From assembly GCA_026225475.1 (NCBI GenBank), contig JAMFSU010000094.1, positions 1-64,000 on the forward strand: a DNA stretch of 64,000 nucleotides, read 5' to 3'. The number at the start of each line of letters is the position of its first letter. The stretch's first letter is position 1. A model generated the notes under the pieces. That model saw only the letters and a list, made by a program, of their open reading frames with translations. It made no database searches and had not been told where the DNA came from. This document shows, in pieces, positions 9,700 through 19,425 of the stretch. Source of the DNA: Duganella sp. Its GTDB lineage: Bacteria; Pseudomonadota; Gammaproteobacteria; Burkholderiales; Burkholderiaceae_D. A program made the translations under genes and the position numbers.

Positions 9700-10482
9700 T
9701 TATTGCATGAACCAGCCATGGCTGACCACAATCGACTGACCGGTCAGGGCATTGGTTGGGAAGGCCGCGAGGAACACGGCCGTCTGCGCCACGTCGGCGG
9801 TGGTGGTGAATTCACCATCGACGGTATCCTTGAGCATGACTTTTTTGACCACGTCGTCTTCGCTGATGCCCAGTTCCTTGGCTTGTTCGGGAATTTGCTT
9901 TTCCACCAGCGGTGTACGTACAAAGCCGGGGCAGATGACATTGGCGCGGATCTTGTCTTTGGCGCCTTCCTTGGCGACTACCTTGGCCAGGCCCAGCAAA
10001 CCGTGCTTGGCCGTGACATAAGGTGCTTTGAGCGGCGAGGCTTCGTGCGAGTGCACCGAACCCATATAAATGATGGTGCCGCCTTTACCGGCCTTGATCA
10101 TGGCGCGCATGGCGGCCCGTGTGGTCAGGTAGGCGCCGTCCAGATGGATTGCCAGCATCTTGCGCCAGTTGTCGAAGGTACTGTCGACGATCGGTGCGAT
10201 GATCTGGATGCCGGCATTGCTGATCAAGACATCAACACCGCCATAGGCTGCGACGACATCAGCGATGCCCTTGTCGACCTGGGCTTCGTCGGTGACATTC
10301 ATCGCCACTGCCATTGCGGTGCCGCCGCTTTTGCTGATTTCGTCAGCGGTGGCTTTGGCGGCGTCGAGCGCCAGATCGGCGATGACCACCTTGGCGCCGG
10401 CCTTGGCGTATTCGATGGCGATTTCCTTGCCGATGCCGCTGGCAGCGCCGGTGATGATTGCAACTTTGTCTTTGAGTACCAT
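9700..10482 (-). CDS. bdhA: 3-hydroxybutyrate dehydrogenase (short-chain dehydrogenase)
   Basis: A 260-residue SDR enzyme that interconverts (R)-3-hydroxybutyrate and acetoacetate with NAD. The Rossmann motif TGAASGIG is at 11-18, NAG at 89-91, and the catalytic Ser142, Tyr155 and Lys159 (YVTAK) are present. The ending [13 protein letters not shown] is typical of this enzyme. A GGAG ribosome-binding site precedes the ATG. It lies 14 bases downstream of the acetoacetate decarboxylase gene, so the two form an operon for polyhydroxybutyrate/ketone-body turnover, ended by a clear terminator. Confidence 0.93.
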   Translation of the reverse strand: MVLKDKVAIITGAASGIGKEIAIEYAKAGAKVVIADLALDAAKATADEISKSGGTAMAVAMNVTDEAQVDKGIADVVAAYGGVDVLISNAGIQIIAPIVDSTFDNWRKMLAIHLDGAYLTTRAAMRAMIKAGKGGTIIYMGSVHSHEASPLKAPYVTAKHGLLGLAKVVAKEGAKDKIRANVICPGFVRTPLVEKQIPEQAKELGISEDDVVKKVMLKDTVDGEFTTTADVAQTAVFLAAFPTNALTGQSIVVSHGWFMQ

Positions 10483-10496
10483 GATGCTCCTTTATT

Positions 10497-11237
10497 TTAT
10501 TTAGTCAGATAATCGTAAGCGACAGTTCCTAACGGCAAGGTCATGTCAGTCAAAATATGTACCGCCGAAAGCACTTCCAGTACTGGTAATTCTGCTACTG
10601 GTGCCAGTGCATGCGCATGCAGATCAAGCGCGCCGGGACCACTCCAGGCGCCCTTGATGGTGATGTCGGCCAGACTGTACTGTACCAGTTCGCAGATGCG
10701 CGGTGTGCCGTCCACATGTGGAATGATTTTCAGCAGGTAACTGGGTGTTTCCAGGGTCTTCTTGATGGCCACCGGATCCAGCGTCTGATGCTTGTAGCCC
10801 ATGCTGCCAGTGGCGATGCGGAAGTCGCTGTAGTCCAACGTTCCCATCAGGGTGTCGGTGTGCACGCGCAATTCTGGACTGCCGAGTTTTTTGGGGAAGC
10901 CCCATAGTTCGCGTCCGCCGGCAATCGGCGGATGGTCATTCAGATACATGGCATGTACATAGCCGCCGGCGACGCCATTGAGCGTGACCGGTATCACCTG
11001 GCCCGATTCGCAATAGTGACCAAAGCCGGTGGAGTCGGGCATGTTGATGAATTCAAACTTGACGATCGGCTCGACAAATTGCAGTGGCGCGGGGATGACT
11101 TTGCGTAGCGCATCGGGATCGGTGCGATAGGTGATGATCAGAAATTCTCGATCAACGAAACGGTAGGGTCCGGGGGGATATGCCGGATTATGCAGTGGCA
11201 TGGCGAACGCATTGCGACGGATTTCATCTTCGGTCAT
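10497..11237 (-). CDS. adc: Acetoacetate decarboxylase
   Basis: A 246-residue acetoacetate decarboxylase, converting acetoacetate to acetone and CO2 through a Schiff base. The [10 protein letters not shown] motif holds the paired lysines (Lys116/117) of the active site. Length matches the family. It is the first gene of a two-gene operon with bdhA and diverges from the lipid operon on the other strand. Confidence 0.93.
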   Translation of the reverse strand: MTEDEIRRNAFAMPLHNPAYPPGPYRFVDREFLIITYRTDPDALRKVIPAPLQFVEPIVKFEFINMPDSTGFGHYCESGQVIPVTLNGVAGGYVHAMYLNDHPPIAGGRELWGFPKKLGSPELRVHTDTLMGTLDYSDFRIATGSMGYKHQTLDPVAIKKTLETPSYLLKIIPHVDGTPRICELVQYSLADITIKGAWSGPGALDLHAHALAPVAELPVLEVLSAVHILTDMTLPLGTVAYDYLTK

Positions 11238-11398
11238 AAGTGCTTTCTTTCAGGTTATTGTCAGCTTCGGCATGCCGTGAAGAACAGGATGTCGTCGGCA
11301 ATGCATTTGTGACGTTGTGCGGCGCGACAAGTTCATTGTAAATCTCGCCGCCATTGCGTGTTTGGCAGCGTGTTGCTATCTGTCCAAGCCGCGCCGGT

Positions 11399-11432
11399 AT
11401 GTCATTTGCCTGAAATAATCGACAGTTACGCT
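11399..11432 (+). promoter_or_regulatory. Candidate PHO box and minus-10 for the lipid-remodelling operon
   Basis: ATGTCAT-TTGC-CTGAAAT (11399-11416) fits the 7-4-7 PhoB box, with one strong and one weaker half. Ten bases further lies TACGCT as a poor minus-10. The same spacing occurs in the pstS and ppk1 promoters of this window. The start codon is about 50 bases downstream. The second half-site is imperfect, so confidence is limited. Confidence 0.45.
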
Positions 11433-11464
11433 CTGCTCCGTTGTCAACTGAAAAAGGACGATGC

Positions 11465-12232
11465 ATGAGACTGCTCACCAGCCCAGCAGATGCTAACCAA
11501 AGTGTTTCCAAACTTTCCCTGACGCTGGCGACCACGCCAGAAGAAGTACGTGAAGTACAACGTTTGCGCTACAAGGTTTTCATCGAATCGATGAATCTGA
11601 CGGCTTTGGCCAATGCTGAAGGCTTGGACAAGGATGAATTCGACGAGTACTGCGATCACCTGATCGTGCGCGATAACAAAACATTGAGTGTGGTTGGCAC
11701 CTACCGTGTCATGAGTCCGCATGCTGCTCGCCGCATGGGCAAGTTTTACTCGGAGCAGGAATTCGACCTGAGTCGCCTCGACAACCTCCGCAATTCGATT
11801 ACCGAAGCCGGTCGTGCCTGCATCCATCCCGATTATCGCAGCGGTGCTGTGATCATGTTGCTGTGGGCTGGTATTGCTGACTTCATGCGCCGTGAACGCT
11901 GCGACTACCTAATGGGTTGCGCCAGTGTCAGTCTGGCCGATGGTGGCCACAATGCTGCGGCCTTGTACCACGCGTTCCAGGAAAACAACATGGCGCCGCC
12001 TGAGTATGGCGTCACCCCGCATACCGCCTTCCCGATCAAGGAACGTGAAGCTGGCCATGAGCCGCAAGTGCCGCCGTTGTTGCGCGGCTACCTGCGCAGT
12101 GGTGCCTGGGTGTGCGGTGAACCGGCTTGGGATCCTGATTTCCACTCGGCTGATTTTTTCCTGCTGCTGCCACTGGCCAAGCTCGACAGCCGCTATGCCC
12201 GCCATTACTTGAAAGAAACGAGAGCCGTATGA
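11465..12232 (+). CDS. olsB: OlsB-like ornithine N-acyltransferase (GNAT superfamily)
   Basis: A 255-residue protein of the acyl-ACP-dependent GNAT group. It matches OlsB, which links a 3-hydroxyacyl chain to the alpha-amino group of ornithine to make lyso-ornithine lipid. Family landmarks seen are LRYKVFIE, DEYCDHLIV, VVGTYRVM, FYSEQEFDL, EAGRACIHPDYR and LMGCASVS. The ATG chosen follows AAAAAGGA at good spacing; an upstream TTG in frame has no ribosome-binding site. Its stop overlaps the next ATG by four bases (ATGA). No OlsA-type second acyltransferase is seen in this window, so the final lipid is inferred. Related enzymes acylate other amino acids. Confidence 0.75.
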   Translation: MRLLTSPADANQSVSKLSLTLATTPEEVREVQRLRYKVFIESMNLTALANAEGLDKDEFDEYCDHLIVRDNKTLSVVGTYRVMSPHAARRMGKFYSEQEFDLSRLDNLRNSITEAGRACIHPDYRSGAVIMLLWAGIADFMRRERCDYLMGCASVSLADGGHNAAALYHAFQENNMAPPEYGVTPHTAFPIKEREAGHEPQVPPLLRGYLRSGAWVCGEPAWDPDFHSADFFLLLPLAKLDSRYARHYLKETRAV

Positions 12233-13089
12233 AACCACGCGATCAGTTTCTGGATGCCGACGACCTTAACGCCACTCTGGGAATGAAACGCGATCCTTTA
12301 CGTTTCAGGACGATCTGGATCTCCGACGTGCATCTCGGCACGACGGGGTGCCAGGCGCAACGCTTGCTGGAATTTCTGCGCGCCACCGAGTCCGATACGT
12401 TGTATCTGGTGGGTGACATCATCGACGGCTGGCAACTCAAGCGCCGCTGGTACTGGGAACAAAGCCACAACAACGTGGTGCAGACCGTGCTCAAGAAAGC
12501 CAAGAAGGGCACCGAAGTGATCTTTGTGCCGGGTAACCATGATGAAGTCATCCGCCAGTTTATCGATCTTGACTTCGGCGGTATTAAGATTCGTGACGAA
12601 CTGATTCATACCACTGCCAATGGCAAGCGCATGCTGGTGTTGCATGGCGATCGCTTCGATGGTGTGATTGCCTGCGCCAAGTGGCTGGCCTATGTCGGCG
12701 ACAATCTGTACACCATGATTCTCAAGTTCAACCAATGGTTCAACAGCTGGCGTGCACGTGCCGGACTGCCGTACTGGTCGTTGTCGCAATATCTCAAGGG
12801 CAAGGTCAAGAACGCGGTCAACTACATTACCTCGTTCGAAGATGCATTGGCCGGCGAGGCTGCCAAACGCGGTCTCGATGGCGTCATCTGCGGCCATATC
12901 CACAAGCCGGAAATCCGTGACATCAACGGCATTACCTACTGCAACGATGGTGACTGGGTGGAAAGCTTGTCGGCCTTGGTCGAAGATGCTAGCGGTGAGC
13001 TGCGTCTGGTGACCTGGGGCGAGATCATGCAGATGAAGAAGGCCTCAAAATTAGCTGGAGTTGAAGATTTATGCGCATTGCCATCATAA
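12229..13089 (+). CDS. Calcineurin-like phosphoesterase (PlcP/LpxH-like)
   Basis: A 286-residue metallophosphoesterase with all the metal motifs in order: SDVHLG, GDIIDG, PGNHDE, LHGDRFD and CGHIHKP. General annotation would call it a UDP-2,3-diacylglucosamine diphosphatase-like protein. Its position between an OlsB-like acyltransferase and a GT4 glycosyltransferase fits better with PlcP, the intracellular phospholipase C that strips headgroups from phospholipids to give diacylglycerol during phosphate starvation. It is translationally coupled to olsB (ATGA overlap) and overlaps the next gene by 19 bases. Enzyme identity, LpxH-like or PlcP, cannot be decided by reading. Confidence 0.8.
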   Translation: MKPRDQFLDADDLNATLGMKRDPLRFRTIWISDVHLGTTGCQAQRLLEFLRATESDTLYLVGDIIDGWQLKRRWYWEQSHNNVVQTVLKKAKKGTEVIFVPGNHDEVIRQFIDLDFGGIKIRDELIHTTANGKRMLVLHGDRFDGVIACAKWLAYVGDNLYTMILKFNQWFNSWRARAGLPYWSLSQYLKGKVKNAVNYITSFEDALAGEAAKRGLDGVICGHIHKPEIRDINGITYCNDGDWVESLSALVEDASGELRLVTWGEIMQMKKASKLAGVEDLCALPS

Positions 13090-14114
13090 GTGATGCAGGC
13101 GAACCGCAAGTCAATGGTGTAGTCAATACGCTGCGGGCCACGCAACAATGCCTGCGCAAGTTGGGCCACGAAGTGTTGTTACTGGCACCGCGCGAATTCC
13201 GCAGCTTTGCCTGTCCTACTTATCCTGAAATCCGTCTGGCCTACAAACCGTATGCCAAGATTGCCGAAGCGCTCGCTGGCTTCGAACCGGATTGCATCCA
13301 CATTGCCACTGAAGGGCCGATGGGGTTGGCGGCGCGACGTTACTGCTTGCGTCACAAGCTCGATTTCACCACCGCCTATCACACCCGTTTCCCGGAATAC
13401 CTGAGCGCCCGCAAGCTGCTGCCAAAGGCCTTGACCTATTGGCTGTTGCGCTGGTTTCACGGGCCCTCCAAAGCCATCATGGTGCCCACGCCGAGGATGA
13501 AAGAGTCGCTCGACCAGCACGGTTTTCGCAATGTGGTGTTGTGGGGCCGTGGCGTCGATACGGCGCATTTCAAACCAGCGCCGGAAGACCATGCTTGCAT
13601 CGAACGACCCTTGTTCCTGTATGTGGGTCGCGTCGCCGTGGAAAAAAACATTGAAGCCTTCCTCAAGCTCGATCTGCCGGGCAGCAAATGGGTCATCGGC
13701 GATGGCCCGCAACGCGAAGACCTGGAACGCCGTTATCCACAAGTGCGGTTCCTCGGCGCCAAAGGCCATGATGAATTGCCGGCCTATTACAACTGTGCCG
13801 ATGTGTTCGTATTTCCAAGCCGGACCGACACGTTTGGTCTGGTGCTGGTCGAAGCCATGGCCTGTGGCGTACCGGTGGCCGCCTATCCGGTCGAAGGACC
13901 GATCGACGTGGTCAAGCATGGTGTCTCCGGCGCACTTGATGAACATCTCGATACGGCCTGCATGGAAGCCCTGATGTTGTCGCGTGACGACGTGCGTGCC
14001 TATGCGCTCGGTTATTCCTGGGAAGCTGCCACGGCGCAATTCGTCCAGCATCTGCAACATTTACATCATGCAAATACCTCGCTAAAGCCGTTGGTCAGCA
14101 AGCCGGTGGTTTGA
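13071..14114 (+). CDS. GT4-family glycosyltransferase, probable glycolipid synthase
   Basis: A 347-residue retaining glycosyltransferase with two Rossmann halves. The N-terminal acceptor side begins MRIAIISDAGEPQVNGV; the C-terminal nucleotide-sugar side holds LYVGRVAVEKNIE, FPSRTDTFGLVLVEAMACG and the E-x7-E arrangement of GT4 enzymes. There is no membrane segment, as usual for peripheral glycolipid transferases. Last gene of the three-gene operon. By analogy with the plcP-agt pair it would add a sugar to diacylglycerol to make phosphorus-free glycolipid; a mannosyltransferase of another pathway is the main alternative. Confidence 0.8.
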   Translation: MRIAIISDAGEPQVNGVVNTLRATQQCLRKLGHEVLLLAPREFRSFACPTYPEIRLAYKPYAKIAEALAGFEPDCIHIATEGPMGLAARRYCLRHKLDFTTAYHTRFPEYLSARKLLPKALTYWLLRWFHGPSKAIMVPTPRMKESLDQHGFRNVVLWGRGVDTAHFKPAPEDHACIERPLFLYVGRVAVEKNIEAFLKLDLPGSKWVIGDGPQREDLERRYPQVRFLGAKGHDELPAYYNCADVFVFPSRTDTFGLVLVEAMACGVPVAAYPVEGPIDVVKHGVSGALDEHLDTACMEALMLSRDDVRAYALGYSWEAATAQFVQHLQHLHHANTSLKPLVSKPVV

Positions 14115-14589
14115 CGGCAAGCGTTACCAGACCTGCGGTAGAACGTTTCCCTGTAGACCTTGCCACGGTGCTTTGCGCGGCGTTTCATTGCATGTTCGAC
14201 AATATTTTTTTGCGGCGCTTGCCCGCGTGCTAAATCACGTATTTACTGCATTAGGAAAACTATGCGCAAAATGTATAGTTACATGCCCAGAAAGCATTAG
14301 CCTCTTCATCAGCGCTTATCTAAGATGCGGCACGAGTCAGAGTGGGATTGGCTTTCAGCGCTATACGAGGCTGCTATTGGGCATTATTTGTGGCGTGTCT
14401 AGGCTGAGTGTCTCTGCACGAAAAAATAAAATTGAAGCCATGTGCATGCAGGCACGAATCCTGCTGATGATTCGAGGTAGCGCCAAGGACGGGCAATTAA
14501 CGGTATCAGTGAGATACCGGTTTGATGCAGTCGTGGCCATTCAGCAGATCTTCAGGGACGGCATTTTTATCAGGGAAAGTTGAGCCAAT
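14115..14589 (+). other. 475-base gap between the glycosyltransferase and chemoreceptor genes
   Basis: Frames here look random (many Cys, Arg and Ser) and no family is recognised. No sigma-28 (TAAA-N15-GCCGATAA) motif was found ahead of the chemoreceptor. A GGGAAAG ribosome-binding site occurs about 11 bases before its ATG. No terminator with a T-run was seen after the lipid operon. Confidence 0.5.
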
Positions 14590-16329
14590 ATGTTCTCAAA
14601 TATCAAAATTGGTGCACGTCTTGCACTGGGTTTTTGTCTGGTGTTGTTATGTGCCGCAGCCGTGCTGCTCAATGGTTTATGGCGCATGAGCGAAATGAAA
14701 AACAGCAGTGCCTACATCATCGATCAAAAAGTTGCCAGTATGACAGCGGCGATGAGTATGCGTGAATCGGGTAGTGCGTTGGCGCTGGCCTTGCGCAAAG
14801 TGGTTACGCCTACTGATGCCGCTGAAGGACAACAAGAGAATCTGCATCTGGGCAAGATCCTGCTAGCCTATGCCGGCTTTGAAGGGCAATTGAGCAAGCT
14901 GACCTCGACCGACAAAGGCCGCGCCTTGCTCAATGCATCGATCGCTGAGCGCAAGGTGTTGTTCCCGATTGTGGAAAAGGCGCGCGAGATGGTCACCGGA
15001 GGCAATTACTTCGATGCGGCGCAATTGTTGAAGAGCGATTTCGTGCCGGCCTATGATAAATGGATTGGCAGCGTCGGCGCCGTGGCTGCCTATCAGCAAG
15101 AAGATATGTCGTCGGCCTATGTTGCGTTTCAGGACAGCTATCACATTGGCCAGATCAGCATGATTGGCATTGGTGTGCTGACCCTGTTGCTGGGTGCATT
15201 TTTCACGCGCTCGATTACGCGCAAGATCACGCTGCCGCTGCAGCGTGCCGGTCACATTACCGAATCCATTGCCAGTGGCGACCTGACCTTGAAAGTGGAC
15301 GAACAAAGCCATGATGAGGCAGGGCAGTTAGTGCAATCGCTCAGTGCCATGCAAACCAAGTTGTCGGCAACCGTCTACGAAATCAAGCAAAGCGCCGCCA
15401 TCATTGCAATCGCTTCACAGGAGATCGCGACCGGCAATGCCGATCTGTCCAATCGTACCGAGTCACAGGCGTCGAGCCTGGAAGAAACTGCCAGTTCGAT
15501 GGAGCAATTGACCTCGACTGTGAAGCAAAATGCCGAGAATGCACATCAAGCCAATCAGTTGGTCATGTCGGCATCGGCGCATGCAATCAAGGGCGGTAAA
15601 GTGGTCGGTGACGTGGTGGCGACGATGGGATCGATCAAGCAAAGCTCAAGCAAAATTGTCGATATCATCGGCGTGATTGATGGCATCGCGTTTCAAACCA
15701 ATATTCTGGCCTTGAATGCCGCCGTGGAAGCAGCGCGTGCCGGCGAACAAGGGCGCGGCTTTGCCGTGGTGGCGTCGGAAGTGCGCAGCCTGGCGCAGCG
15801 TTCGGCTTCGGCCGCCAAGGAAATCAAGCAGTTGATCAGCGACTCGGTCAGCAAGGTCGATGCCGGCGGCAAGCTGGTCGATGAAGCTGGTGCGACCATG
15901 GGTGAAATCGTGACCTCGGTCAAGCATGTGGCCGATATCATGGGTGAGATCACGGCAGCCAGCATGGAGCAGAGTGCCGGTATTGCCGAAGTCAACAATG
16001 CGATTGCGCAAATTGACGAAATCACCCAGCAGAACGCGGCGTTGGTGGAGCAGGCTGCGGCAGCCGCCGAAAGCTTGCAGGAGCAGGCCGATGTGCTGGC
16101 CCGTGCCGTCGGCGTGTTCAAGATCGATCAGGTTGCGGCAGCACAGGCTGCTGAAGTACCGTCCATGCTGCGTACCGTCAATCTGCCGCTGGAGTTGCCA
16201 CCCGAAACGGCGGCCCGCACGATGACAGCGACCATGACTGCGGCACAACGCAAGTCCAAGCTGGTACCTGTGGCAGCACCAAAAAAGCTGGTTGCCACCA
16301 GCGATGCCAGTAGCTGGGAAGAGTTTTAA
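14590..16329 (+). CDS. Methyl-accepting chemotaxis protein
   Basis: A 579-residue transmembrane chemoreceptor. TM1 is at about 9-30, a helical-bundle periplasmic sensor spans about 31-186, TM2 is at 187-206 and a HAMP domain at about 208-262. The cytoplasmic signalling hairpin has the hallmark tip region ([20 protein letters not shown] and following). The C-terminus ends SWEEF, a W-E-x-F pentapeptide of the kind that tethers CheR/CheB. It is monocistronic with its own terminator; no che genes are nearby. Ligand unknown. Confidence 0.93.
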   Translation: MFSNIKIGARLALGFCLVLLCAAAVLLNGLWRMSEMKNSSAYIIDQKVASMTAAMSMRESGSALALALRKVVTPTDAAEGQQENLHLGKILLAYAGFEGQLSKLTSTDKGRALLNASIAERKVLFPIVEKAREMVTGGNYFDAAQLLKSDFVPAYDKWIGSVGAVAAYQQEDMSSAYVAFQDSYHIGQISMIGIGVLTLLLGAFFTRSITRKITLPLQRAGHITESIASGDLTLKVDEQSHDEAGQLVQSLSAMQTKLSATVYEIKQSAAIIAIASQEIATGNADLSNRTESQASSLEETASSMEQLTSTVKQNAENAHQANQLVMSASAHAIKGGKVVGDVVATMGSIKQSSSKIVDIIGVIDGIAFQTNILALNAAVEAARAGEQGRGFAVVASEVRSLAQRSASAAKEIKQLISDSVSKVDAGGKLVDEAGATMGEIVTSVKHVADIMGEITAASMEQSAGIAEVNNAIAQIDEITQQNAALVEQAAAAAESLQEQADVLARAVGVFKIDQVAAAQAAEVPSMLRTVNLPLELPPETAARTMTATMTAAQRKSKLVPVAAPKKLVATSDASSWEEF

Positions 16330-16350
16330 GTGACTGTGTCGAAATGGCAA

Positions 16351-16387
16351 AAAGGCTGCTCAATTTGGTTTGAGCAGCTTTTTTTTT
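16351..16387 (+). terminator. Rho-independent terminator after the chemoreceptor gene
   Basis: A 12-bp stem (GGCTGCTCA paired with TGAGCAGCT, extended by A-T and one G-U pair) with an 8-base loop is followed by nine T. It lies about 20 bases past the stop codon, between convergent genes. Confidence 0.9.
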
Positions 16388-16400
16388 GTGAGCGCGGGAT

Positions 16401-16859
16401 TTACTTGCCGATCAATTCGGGTGCCATCACGGCGCGCAGATAGTTGGTGGTGATGTCGCCGCGATCACGCTGGGCAATCCACCAGACGTTGGCTTTGCGG
16501 ATCGACCATTCCTGAGGCAAGCCACCGATTAATTGTGCGGCCACCAGACCGAGGGTCGGTTGATGGCCGATCACCAGTACCGGTTCGCGGCTGTCGGGCC
16601 AGTTGGCGGCAGCCAGTAGCGCCTGCGGACTTTGATCGGGCGCCAGGTCCGGATGTATCTTGAACTTGCGGCCCAGCGCTTCTGCGGTCTGCAGTGTGCG
16701 TGCCGCCGGGCTGACCAGGATGCGGCAACTATCGGGCAGATTGCGGTCGAGCCAGTCAGCAACCTTCCAGGCCTGCTTGTGGCCCTTGGCGGTCAGCTTG
16801 CGTCCTTCATCTGGTTCGCCCAGCTCGGCTTCGGCATGACGCCATAAGATCAGCTCCAT
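16401..16859 (-). CDS. sixA: Phosphohistidine phosphatase SixA
   Basis: A 152-residue histidine-phosphatase-superfamily protein. The RHG-type motif is RHAEAE (His8), and the second catalytic His is in VIGHQPTLG. The length and LILWRHAEAE opening match SixA, which removes phosphate from phosphohistidine domains. It lies 57 bases downstream of ppk1 on the same strand, so the two are probably cotranscribed. Confidence 0.88.
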   Translation of the reverse strand: MELILWRHAEAELGEPDEGRKLTAKGHKQAWKVADWLDRNLPDSCRILVSPAARTLQTAEALGRKFKIHPDLAPDQSPQALLAAANWPDSREPVLVIGHQPTLGLVAAQLIGGLPQEWSIRKANVWWIAQRDRGDITTNYLRAVMAPELIGK

Positions 16860-16916
16860 AATGATTGTCCTCTCAAGACAGGGTGAGGATGGTTGGAATG
16901 CGACGATGCGATCTCG

Positions 16917-19028
16917 TCACTCATCTGCCAATGGTGCGGCATTGCTCAACGTTTGCATCAAGTAGGCCTGGGCGCTGAAGGCGGCTTGTCGGCTGCGGGG
17001 CTTTTTTTGTGCATATGAACCATCGGAGTGCAAGTGCCAGGCGTTGGTGTTGTCTTTCAGGTAAGGTTCCAGCCCTTCGCTGATGACGCGTTTCTTCAAT
17101 GCATTGTCGAGGATCGGGAAGGCCACCTCGATGCGGCGGAACAGATTGCGGTTCATCCAGTCGGCACTCGACAGATAAACATCGTGGGCCAGGTCGTTGC
17201 GGAAGTAATAAATGCGCGAGTGTTCCAGATAGCGACCGATCACTGAACGTACCTTGATGTTCTCCGACAGTCCTGCCACGCCCGGGCGCAGCGCGCAGGC
17301 ACCGCGCACGATTAGGTCAATTTTGACGCCATCGGCCGAGGCTGCGTACAGCGCGCGGATCACCGATTCGTCGAGCAGCGCATTCATCTTGGCAATGATG
17401 CGCGCTGGCCGACCTTCGCGGGCGATCAGTGCTTCATTGCGGATCGCGCGGATGATTTCCTTTTGTAAGGTGAACGGTGCCAGCCACAAGTGGTTCAGCG
17501 TGCGCGGTTTGGTCAGCGTGGTCAAGTGAATGAATACTTCATTGACTTCGGTCGTCAGTTCCCGATTCGAGGTCAGCAGGCCAAAGTCGGTATAAAACTT
17601 AGTGGTGGTCGGATGGTAGTTGCCGGTGCCGAGGTGGGCATAGAAGTGCAGGGTATTTTCTTCGCGCCGGATCACCAGCGCCACCTTGGCATGCGTCTTC
17701 AGGCCAACCACACCGTAGACCACCTGTGCGCCAGCCTGTTCCAGCCTGACTGCCCAGTTGATATTGGCTTCTTCATCGAAGCGTGCCATCAGTTCCACGA
17801 TCACGGTCACTTCCTTGCCGAGCTGGGCGGCATGGATCAGCGCCTCCATCAGATCGGAGTTCATACCGGTGCGGTAAATAGTTTGCTTGATCGCCATGAC
17901 ATTGGGGTCACGTGCGGCGCTGCGGATGAAATCGACCACCGGCTGGAACGACTGGAACGGATGGTGCAGCAGCACGTCGCGTTTCTTCAGTACGGCGAAA
18001 ATATTTTCATTTTGCAAATGCTGCGGCAAGGTCGGCGAGAACGGCGGGAAGCGCAGTGCCGGCTCCGAGACCAGATCGACCAGCTCAGACAGTCGTACCA
18101 GATTGACCGGGCCTTTGACCGCATACAAGCGGCTGCGCTCGATCGAAAATTGTTCCAACAGAAATTGCGCCAGATGCTCAGGGCAGTTGTTGGCTACTTC
18201 CAGCCGCACGCCGACGCCGAATTGACGGCTTTGCAACTCAGTCTGCAAGGCTTGTCGCAGGTTCTTGACTTCTTCTTCGTCAACCCACAGGTCGCTGTTG
18301 CGGGTGACCCGGAATTGCGAATAGGCAATGATGTCGCGACCGGTAAACAACTCGCCGATATGGGCGTGAATCACCGACGAGAGCAGGCAGAAGCACTTGC
18401 CTTTCTTGTCCGACAAGCCATCCGGCAACTGAATCACGCGTGGCAGCACGCGTGGTGCCTTGACGATGGCAATCGCAGTGCCGCGGCCAAAGGCGTCCTT
18501 GCCTGACAATTCAATGATGAAATTGAGGCTCTTGTTGAGCACTTGCGGGAACGGATGGGCCGGGTCGAGGCCGATAGGTGTCAGCAGTGGCCGTACATTC
18601 TGTTCAAAATATTGCTTCACCCAGGCCCGCTGAGCTTCGTTGCGATCTTCGTCGCGCACCAGATGGATGCCTTTGTTGGCCAGTTGCGGCAGGATTTCCT
18701 TGTTCAATAGTTCATATTGGCGCATCACGATCTGATGGCATTCAATACTGGTGCGCTCCAGCGCTGCGCTCAGTTCGGGCGGATCAATGTGTTCGCCTTC
18801 GATGCGATTGGCCAGCAGGCTGGCGATGCGGACTTCAAAGAATTCGTCGAGGTTGCTGCTGCAGATGCACAAATAACGCAAACGCTCGAGCAGGGGGAGT
18901 TGTTTGTTCTCTGCCTGTGCCAGGACGCGGCGGTTGAAGGCTAACTGGGACAGTTCTCGGTTGAGGTAGATGGCGGTCGGGTTGACTTCGGTGTGTGAAT
19001 TGTCTTCCGGCTTTACTTTTCTGGTCAT
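16917..19028 (-). CDS. ppk1: Polyphosphate kinase 1
   Basis: A 703-residue polyphosphate kinase that reversibly polymerises the gamma-phosphate of ATP. The N-terminal region YLNRELSQLAFNRRVL, the phosphorylation-site segment GLKTHAKVALV (catalytic His) and HLGTGNYHPTTTKFYTDFGL are all diagnostic of PPK1. Length is normal. A strong PHO box lies 53-70 bases upstream of the ATG, so expression should rise in phosphate limitation. It diverges from pstS across a shared 397-base control region. Confidence 0.96.
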   Translation of the reverse strand: MTRKVKPEDNSHTEVNPTAIYLNRELSQLAFNRRVLAQAENKQLPLLERLRYLCICSSNLDEFFEVRIASLLANRIEGEHIDPPELSAALERTSIECHQIVMRQYELLNKEILPQLANKGIHLVRDEDRNEAQRAWVKQYFEQNVRPLLTPIGLDPAHPFPQVLNKSLNFIIELSGKDAFGRGTAIAIVKAPRVLPRVIQLPDGLSDKKGKCFCLLSSVIHAHIGELFTGRDIIAYSQFRVTRNSDLWVDEEEVKNLRQALQTELQSRQFGVGVRLEVANNCPEHLAQFLLEQFSIERSRLYAVKGPVNLVRLSELVDLVSEPALRFPPFSPTLPQHLQNENIFAVLKKRDVLLHHPFQSFQPVVDFIRSAARDPNVMAIKQTIYRTGMNSDLMEALIHAAQLGKEVTVIVELMARFDEEANINWAVRLEQAGAQVVYGVVGLKTHAKVALVIRREENTLHFYAHLGTGNYHPTTTKFYTDFGLLTSNRELTTEVNEVFIHLTTLTKPRTLNHLWLAPFTLQKEIIRAIRNEALIAREGRPARIIAKMNALLDESVIRALYAASADGVKIDLIVRGACALRPGVAGLSENIKVRSVIGRYLEHSRIYYFRNDLAHDVYLSSADWMNRNLFRRIEVAFPILDNALKKRVISEGLEPYLKDNTNAWHLHSDGSYAQKKPRSRQAAFSAQAYLMQTLSNAAPLADE

Positions 19029-19064
19029 GCGCTGGTCCTGTCTGTTCCATAGCTGTTTTTTCGC

Positions 19065-19098
19065 AGTGTATGAGGCCTGTATGACAAGTTAATGACAA
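19065..19098 (-). promoter_or_regulatory. PHO box and minus-10 of ppk1
   Basis: On the minus strand TTGTCAT-TAAC-TTGTCAT (19098 down to 19081) is a near-perfect PhoB box with two identical 7-base halves and a 4-base gap. Exactly ten bases later stands TACACT, a 4/6 match to the minus-10, replacing a normal minus-35 as in known PhoB-activated promoters. Confidence 0.8.
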
Positions 19099-19275
19099 AT
19101 TTCGCAGGTGTATGTCACAAACCAGCCGCGATAGACGCGGCCTGGCAAAGCGACTTGTTTCCACTTGGAAATGACGGTGTGTCATTGATTCTACCGTAGT
19201 CGACTACAGCGCCCTGAATAGCCGATTTGGCTCCGCCTTGCGCAACTTTCCGGGCTTTTTTATCGCGTGCGGGCA

Positions 19276-19309
19276 GCGTCATAAACTCGTCACAATTGCT
19301 GGTTACAGT
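19276..19309 (+). promoter_or_regulatory. PHO box and minus-10 of the pst operon
   Basis: GCGTCAT-AAAC-TCGTCAC (19276-19293) matches the PhoB box pattern. TACAGT (4/6 minus-10) follows after ten bases. It lies about 130 bases upstream of the pstS ATG, leaving a long leader that ends in AGGAGT. Confidence 0.72.
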
Positions 19310-19425
19310 TCACCCCGTCTCTTTAATATGTCCCGTCAACAGACTTGTCGGTCAGTTTGGATCGATGGAAACAGTTGAAATGGGTTATGCGACACACTTA
19401 TTTTTGTCAATCAAAGGAGTAAGAC

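Noticed and set aside
14173..14583. 136-codon frame upstream of the first chemoreceptor
   Set aside because: Starts without a ribosome-binding site, irregular composition with many Cys, Arg and Ser, and no similarity that I recognise.
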